DNA of 17,325 nucleotides from an uncultured beta proteobacterium (GTDB taxonomy: Bacteria > Pseudomonadota > Gammaproteobacteria > Burkholderiales > Rhodocyclaceae). Numbering within the stretch: the stretch's first letter is position 1; each line of letters opens with the position of its first letter. The stretch is taken from the NCBI GenBank assembly GCA_903933395.1, contig CAIZKA010000042.1, positions 1 to 17,325 of the forward strand, in the 5' to 3' direction. The notes under the pieces are model-generated. The model did not search any database, was not told the DNA's origin, and saw only the letters and a list, made by a program, of their open reading frames with translations. The position numbers and the translations under genes are program-made. Below are positions 14,503 through 17,325 of this stretch, piece by piece.

Positions 14503-15005
14503 CGCCGTTCCGCCAGCGCCGACTCTTGCTCGCTGTGTCACTGGCTCTTTGGCTGGCGGGTTGCAGTTCGTTAAGCTCGACGAGCCAGAATGGCAGTTCA
14601 TCAAGCTCGACGAGCCAGAATGGCAATTCATCCGGGACCAACTTCCTCATTCCGGACAAAGCACTCTACATTTCCAAATCAGTGCAGATCCCGCTGGAGA
14701 ACCTCGTGGGGTGGGGCTTGTACGTCGGCACAGCCTGGCTGATTCTCGACCCCCTCGCACCCAACTGGGACATCGAGCAGGCAAGTTTCCCTGATCGTTA
14801 CTACCATCTCTCGCTGAAGATGAAGCGGGTCTATACCGGCGGGGCGGGCGAGGCGCGTGTGGTGTTTCACCAGCGGGCCAGGGAATTGATGCGGGAGAAC
14901 GGATTCGATGCCTATTCGGTGGTGGAATATACCGAAGGGCTTGACTCGTCGATACTCGGGTCGCAACGGGTCGCCCAGGGCGTGATTCAACTGACACGCA
15001 AATAA
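14499..15005 (+). CDS. Lipoprotein of unknown function, coupled to flgL
   Basis: I do not recognise a named family. The 168-residue product has a lipoprotein signal peptide (RQRRLLLAVSLALWLAGC, lipobox LAGC at 19-22) with Ser after Cys22, suggesting the outer membrane. A Ser/Thr/Gln/Asn-rich linker follows, made of a 10-residue repeat (SSLSSTSQNG, SSSSSTSQNG, then NSSG). The remaining ~120 residues look like one globular domain: IPLENLVGWGLYVGTAWLIL, DPLAPNWDIEQASFPDRYYH, LSLKMKRVYTGGAGEARVVF, SSILGSQRVAQGVIQLTRK. Its ATG overlaps the flgL stop (ATGA, 14499-14502), so it is probably translated with flgL. A flagellum-related envelope role is inference from position only; a housekeeping lipoprotein is equally possible. 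Confidence 0.85.
   Translation: MTPFRQRRLLLAVSLALWLAGCSSLSSTSQNGSSSSSTSQNGNSSGTNFLIPDKALYISKSVQIPLENLVGWGLYVGTAWLILDPLAPNWDIEQASFPDRYYHLSLKMKRVYTGGAGEARVVFHQRARELMRENGFDAYSVVEYTEGLDSSILGSQRVAQGVIQLTRK
14565..14624 (+). repeat. Two 30-base tandem repeats in the lipoprotein gene
   Basis: Two 30-base units lie head to tail at 14565-14594 and 14595-14624, differing at only two positions (28 of 30 identical); the last 22 bases of each unit are the same. A partial third copy (AATTCATC) follows. Each unit encodes ten residues, so gain or loss of a copy would keep the frame and only change linker length. Confidence 0.95.
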
Positions 15006-15024
15006 GCCGGGTGATTCATCCGGC
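15006..15024. terminator. Hairpin between the convergent lipoprotein and fliR genes
   Basis: GCCGG (15006-15010) pairs with CCGGC (15020-15024), and the stem can extend inward to 8 pairs, including one G-T, with a 3-base loop. It occupies the 10-base gap and the fliR stop codon. Read on the minus strand it is followed by TTATTT, which resembles a weak intrinsic terminator for the fli genes. On the plus strand no T-run follows. Confidence 0.4.
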
Positions 15025-15801
15025 GGCTGCGCGCAGCACGGTCTCCATCGCGGTAAAACCGCTGCTGAACACGCCTTCCATGGCGTCGCCGATATAGGGC
15101 AGGGACAGCAGCAGTACGAGAAAACCCAACGCCAGCGTGACCGGAAAACCTACCGCAAACAAGTTCAGGGTCGGCGCGACGCGGGCCAGAACGCCCAGTG
15201 AAATGTTGGTGACCAGAAGCGCGGTAATCAGCGGCAGGGCCAGCATCACCCCCAGAGAAAACATCATGGCCGAGGCCGTCAGCAGCGATGACAGTGCTGC
15301 CGCATGAAACGGCGTGGCGCTGACCGGCAGCAGCGTAAAGCTTTCGGCCAGCAGCGTGAGCGTCAGCAGATGGCCATTCATGGCGAGAAAAATCAGGGCC
15401 GTCAGGAGCCCGAGAAATGCCGCAATCACCGGCGTTTCGCCGCTGCTGCCGGGATCAAAAAATGTGGCGAACGAGAGTCCCATCTGCAATCCGATCAGTT
15501 CGCCTGCAACATCGAGGGCGACGAAAGTGATGCGCAGGGCAAAGCCCATCATTACGCCGATCAGCATTTGCTCACCGATAACGGCCAGGCCCAGCCAGGA
15601 GCCCGCAGGAATCGGCGCAGGTGCGGGCAGGGCGGGGGCAAGTGCCAAAGCGATCGCCAGACCCGTGACCAGGCGGATACGCACCGGCAAAGCCGCATTG
15701 TTGAATACCGGTGCGGTAGCCAGCAGCGCAAGAATTCGCGTCAGGGGAAAAATGAACAGGCCCAGCCAGGCATCGAGCTGTGCCGAGCTGACGGAAATCA
15801 T
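15016..15801 (-). CDS. fliR: FliR, flagellar type III export gate protein
   Basis: FliR forms part of the export gate in the inner membrane, with FliP and FliQ. The 261-residue product is almost wholly hydrophobic with about six membrane segments. It begins MISVSSAQLDAWLGLFIFPL and contains RILALLATAPVFN, GLQMGLSFATFFDP (a conserved FliR stretch), LALPLITALLVTNISLGVLA and the typical RVAPTLNLFAVGFPVTLALG. I chose ATG 15801, which overlaps the fliQ stop by one base (TAATG); the frame stays open upstream but that part overlaps fliQ and is not FliR-like. It is the last gene of a leftward fliO-P-Q-R unit and converges on the lipoprotein gene. Confidence 0.96.
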   Translation of the reverse strand: MISVSSAQLDAWLGLFIFPLTRILALLATAPVFNNAALPVRIRLVTGLAIALALAPALPAPAPIPAGSWLGLAVIGEQMLIGVMMGFALRITFVALDVAGELIGLQMGLSFATFFDPGSSGETPVIAAFLGLLTALIFLAMNGHLLTLTLLAESFTLLPVSATPFHAAALSSLLTASAMMFSLGVMLALPLITALLVTNISLGVLARVAPTLNLFAVGFPVTLALGFLVLLLSLPYIGDAMEGVFSSGFTAMETVLRAAAG

Positions 15802-16070
15802 TAGCCGATGACTCCGGGAATCGATCCGTAGAGGCGCTGCATGTAATCGGTCATCATGGTGATCATCCACGGTCCGGCAAGAATCAGCGTGATGAAAATC
15901 GCCACCAGTTTCGGCACGAAGGAAAGCGTTGCTTCGTTGATCTGCGTTGCCGCCTGAAAGATGCTGACAATCAGTCCGGTTACCAGTGCGGCGATGAACA
16001 GCGGTGCGGAAACCAGCAAGGTAAGTTCCAGCGCACCGCGGCCGATTTCAATGACCGTGGTCGGGGTCAT
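15801..16070 (-). CDS. fliQ: FliQ, flagellar type III export gate protein
   Basis: FliQ is a small two-helix membrane protein that packs around FliP and FliR in the export gate. The 89-residue product has the family length. It contains ELTLLVSAPLFIAALVTGLI as helix 1, the conserved loop FQAATQINEATLSFVPKL, and helix 2 with AIFITLILAGPWMI. The frame is open far upstream, through fliP, but that portion is an out-of-frame reading; ATG 16070 overlaps the fliP stop in an ATGA arrangement and gives the standard N-terminus MTPTTVIEIGR. The overlaps on both sides imply translational coupling of fliP, fliQ and fliR. Confidence 0.96.
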   Translation of the reverse strand: MTPTTVIEIGRGALELTLLVSAPLFIAALVTGLIVSIFQAATQINEATLSFVPKLVAIFITLILAGPWMITMMTDYMQRLYGSIPGVIG

Positions 16071-16798
16071 TGGCCGAAACTCAGGACCAGCGAGCCGACC
16101 AGCAGGTTCCAGCCATCGACCAGGACAAACAGCATGATCTTGAAAGGCAGGGCGACGATGACCGGCGACATCATCATCATGCCCATCGACATCAGCACCG
16201 AGGCAACGATCATGTCGATGATGAGAAACGGGATGAAAACGATGAAGCCGATCTGGAAGGCCGTTTTCAGTTCCGAAGTGACGAAGGCCGGAATCAGGAT
16301 GCGCATGGGAATCTCTTCGGCCCTGGCCGGAACGGGCTGCCTGGCGATTTTTGAGAATGTGGCGAGATCGGCGTCGCGCACCTGCTTGAGCATGAAGGTG
16401 CGCAGCGGCACGGCGCCTTTTTCCAGCGCCTCCTGAAAGCCGATCTTGTTTTCGGCCAGCGGCAGATAGGCTTCGTTGTAAATTCGATCGCCGACCGGGG
16501 CCATGATGAAAAAGGTGAGGAACAGCGCAAGACCGACCAGCACCTGGTTCGGCGGCGAGGTCTGGGTACCCAGCGCATGACGCAAAAGGGAGAAGACGAT
16601 GATGATGCGGGTGAAACTGGTCATCATCAGGATCAGAGCCGGCAGGAAGGTGATGCCGGTGAGCAGCAGCAGCGTTTGAATCGAAAGCGACCACTGGACG
16701 CCACCACCCGCTACCGGGGTGCTGGTGAGCGCAGGCAGCGCCTGGGCAAATGCCAGCGCCGGCGACAGCAGGAATATCGCGAGGATGCGCGCCGGCAT
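16067..16798 (-). CDS. fliP: FliP, flagellar type III export gate protein
   Basis: FliP forms the core ring of the export gate. From ATG 16798 the product has 243 residues, beginning with a signal peptide (ARILAIFLLSPALAFAQA), as FliP normally does. The rest follows the family closely: GGVQWSLSIQTLLLLTGITF, LMMTSFTRIIIVFSLLRHAL, PPNQVLVGLALFLTFFIMAP, YVTSELKTAFQIGFIVFIPF and the C-terminal LPFKIMLFVLVDGWNLLVGS. An in-frame ATG at 16831 lies inside fliO and would spoil the signal peptide, so I prefer 16798, two bases after the fliO stop. Its own stop overlaps the fliQ start. Confidence 0.96.
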   Translation of the reverse strand: MPARILAIFLLSPALAFAQALPALTSTPVAGGGVQWSLSIQTLLLLTGITFLPALILMMTSFTRIIIVFSLLRHALGTQTSPPNQVLVGLALFLTFFIMAPVGDRIYNEAYLPLAENKIGFQEALEKGAVPLRTFMLKQVRDADLATFSKIARQPVPARAEEIPMRILIPAFVTSELKTAFQIGFIVFIPFLIIDMIVASVLMSMGMMMMSPVIVALPFKIMLFVLVDGWNLLVGSLVLSFGQ

Positions 16799-16800
16799 GC

Positions 16801-17205
16801 TCAACGCCGCCGCATCAGCTGCTGGAGCCATTCGGGAACAGCCGTCGTTGCAGGTCCGGGCGGCGGTTCCGCAACGGGCTGGCGAGGAATTTCGGCAAGG
16901 GCGGAAACATGGCCCGGCGCAACGCCCAGCACCAGCCAGGTGCTGCCGACTTCAACGATGACCACGCGCTCGCGCCCGCCAACCGCGGTGGCGGCGACGA
17001 CCCGCATCAGCCCGGCTGCCGCGCCGCGTGGTGCCGTGAGTTTTTTCAGAAGCCAGAGGCTGCCGACCAGCAGCGCCAGAACACCGCCCAGGCCAAGAAA
17101 CATCTGCACCAGGCTACCGCTCACCGATGGCGCGACGGCTGCTTGCGCCGAGACGTCCGCGGCGAGCAGGAAACCAATGACGAAGAAGGCGATAAGTTTG
17201 CGCAT
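16801..17205 (-). CDS. fliO: FliO, export gate assembly protein
   Basis: FliO is a single-span membrane protein that helps assemble the FliP ring. From ATG 17205 it has 134 residues: a signal-like hydrophobic start (RKLIAFFVIGFLLAADVSA), a membrane segment (QMFLGLGGVLALLVGSLWLL), the positively charged KKLTAPRG, then a small cytoplasmic beta domain with ERVVIVEVGSTWLVLGVAPG. It ends in a proline-rich tail and WLQQLMRRR. CAGGTG lies 6 bases upstream of this ATG. The frame is open to the window edge, but the upstream reading is not FliO-like. FliO is poorly conserved; the call rests on the fold pattern plus its position before fliP. Confidence 0.9.
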   Translation of the reverse strand: MRKLIAFFVIGFLLAADVSAQAAVAPSVSGSLVQMFLGLGGVLALLVGSLWLLKKLTAPRGAAAGLMRVVAATAVGGRERVVIVEVGSTWLVLGVAPGHVSALAEIPRQPVAEPPPGPATTAVPEWLQQLMRRR

Positions 17206-17259
17206 GCGCACCTGAAACCGCATCGCCGCGTGGCGGCGGAACAGCGGCGTAAATATTGG

Positions 17260-17275
17260 CGCAAGCATAAAGCCA
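17260..17275 (-). promoter_or_regulatory. Sigma-54-type promoter upstream of fliO
   Basis: On the minus strand TGGCTT-TATGC-TTGCG keeps the -24 GG and -12 GC with exactly 10 bases between and matches the strongest consensus blocks TGGC and TTGC. Transcription would start near 17249, about 44 bases before the fliO ATG. If real, fliOPQR can be transcribed separately from whatever lies beyond the right edge (fliN is the usual neighbour, but is not visible). Confidence 0.55.
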
Positions 17276-17277
17276 CG

Positions 17278-17294
17278 ACGGCTTGAAAAGCCGT
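17278..17294. promoter_or_regulatory. Perfect 7-base inverted repeat next to the fliO promoter
   Basis: ACGGCTT (17278-17284), GAA and AAGCCGT (17288-17294) form a perfect inverted repeat two bases upstream of the sigma-54-type site. It has the same outer frame, CGGC-N7-GCCG, as the repeats near flgB and flgK, but the inner bases are TT...AA instead of AA...TT when read on either strand. No T-run follows on either strand, so a terminator is unlikely. It may be an activator site or, less likely, part of an upstream gene's 3' end. Confidence 0.4.
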
Positions 17295-17325
17295 GAAGCA
17301 AAGGGGGTAAGCGCCGACTTATCAG

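Noticed and set aside
15304..15804. Two long plus-strand open frames (about 165 codons each) across fliR
   Set aside because: Both are antisense to fliR, whose membrane-protein sequence is unmistakable; no ribosome binding sites or family motifs.
15871..16694. A long upstream extension of the fliQ frame through fliP
   Set aside because: It overlaps fliP out of frame; the FliQ sequence begins at ATG 16070 and has the exact family length from there.

Overview
The window is an almost complete flagellar basal-body, hook and junction gene cluster, with part of the type III export gate at its right end. The layout, the G+C-rich coding sequence (third codon positions mostly G or C), the bifunctional FlgJ and the mixture of sigma-54-type and sigma-28-type promoter sequences suggest a motile Gram-negative proteobacterium. 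A betaproteobacterium of the Rhodocyclales kind is my best guess. That assignment is inference, because no rRNA or other marker gene is present.

Left part (1-1874): the 3' end of a motB/motD-type stator gene on the + strand converges on flgN. Three genes then read leftward as flgA > flgM > flgN: the P-ring chaperone, the anti-sigma-28 factor and the export chaperone for the hook-filament junction proteins. flgM has its own, nearly ideal sigma-28 promoter (1068-1094).

Centre (1875-14502): a 244-base divergent regulatory region separates flgA from a long rightward operon, flgB, flgC, flgD, flgE, flgF, a second flgE-like gene, flgG, flgH, flgI, flgJ, then flgK and flgL. A sigma-54-type promoter precedes flgB and a consensus one precedes flgK, so the rod/hook/ring genes and the junction-protein genes probably form two transcription units. 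A small lipoprotein gene of unknown role overlaps the end of flgL (14499-15005).

Right part (15016-17325): fliO, fliP, fliQ and fliR read leftward and converge on the lipoprotein gene with only 10 bases between stop codons. A third sigma-54-type site lies upstream of fliO. The last ~120 bases carry no gene I can prove.

How the genes work together: FliO/P/Q/R build the export channel, FlgB/C/F/G the rod, FlgJ caps the rod and cuts peptidoglycan, FlgA/I/H make the P and L rings, FlgD/E the hook cap and hook, FlgK/L the hook-filament junction. FlgN chaperones FlgK/L, and FlgM holds back sigma-28 until the hook is finished.

The points least expected from a textbook cluster are: (1) FlgJ carries an inserted FimV-type LysM domain between its rod-cap and glucosaminidase domains; (2) a second, divergent hook-protein gene sits between flgF and flgG; (3) a CGGC-N7-GCCG palindrome occurs next to all three sigma-54-type promoters; (4) a tandem-repeat lipoprotein is coupled to flgL. 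I saw no tRNA, rRNA, insertion sequence, prophage or CRISPR array.
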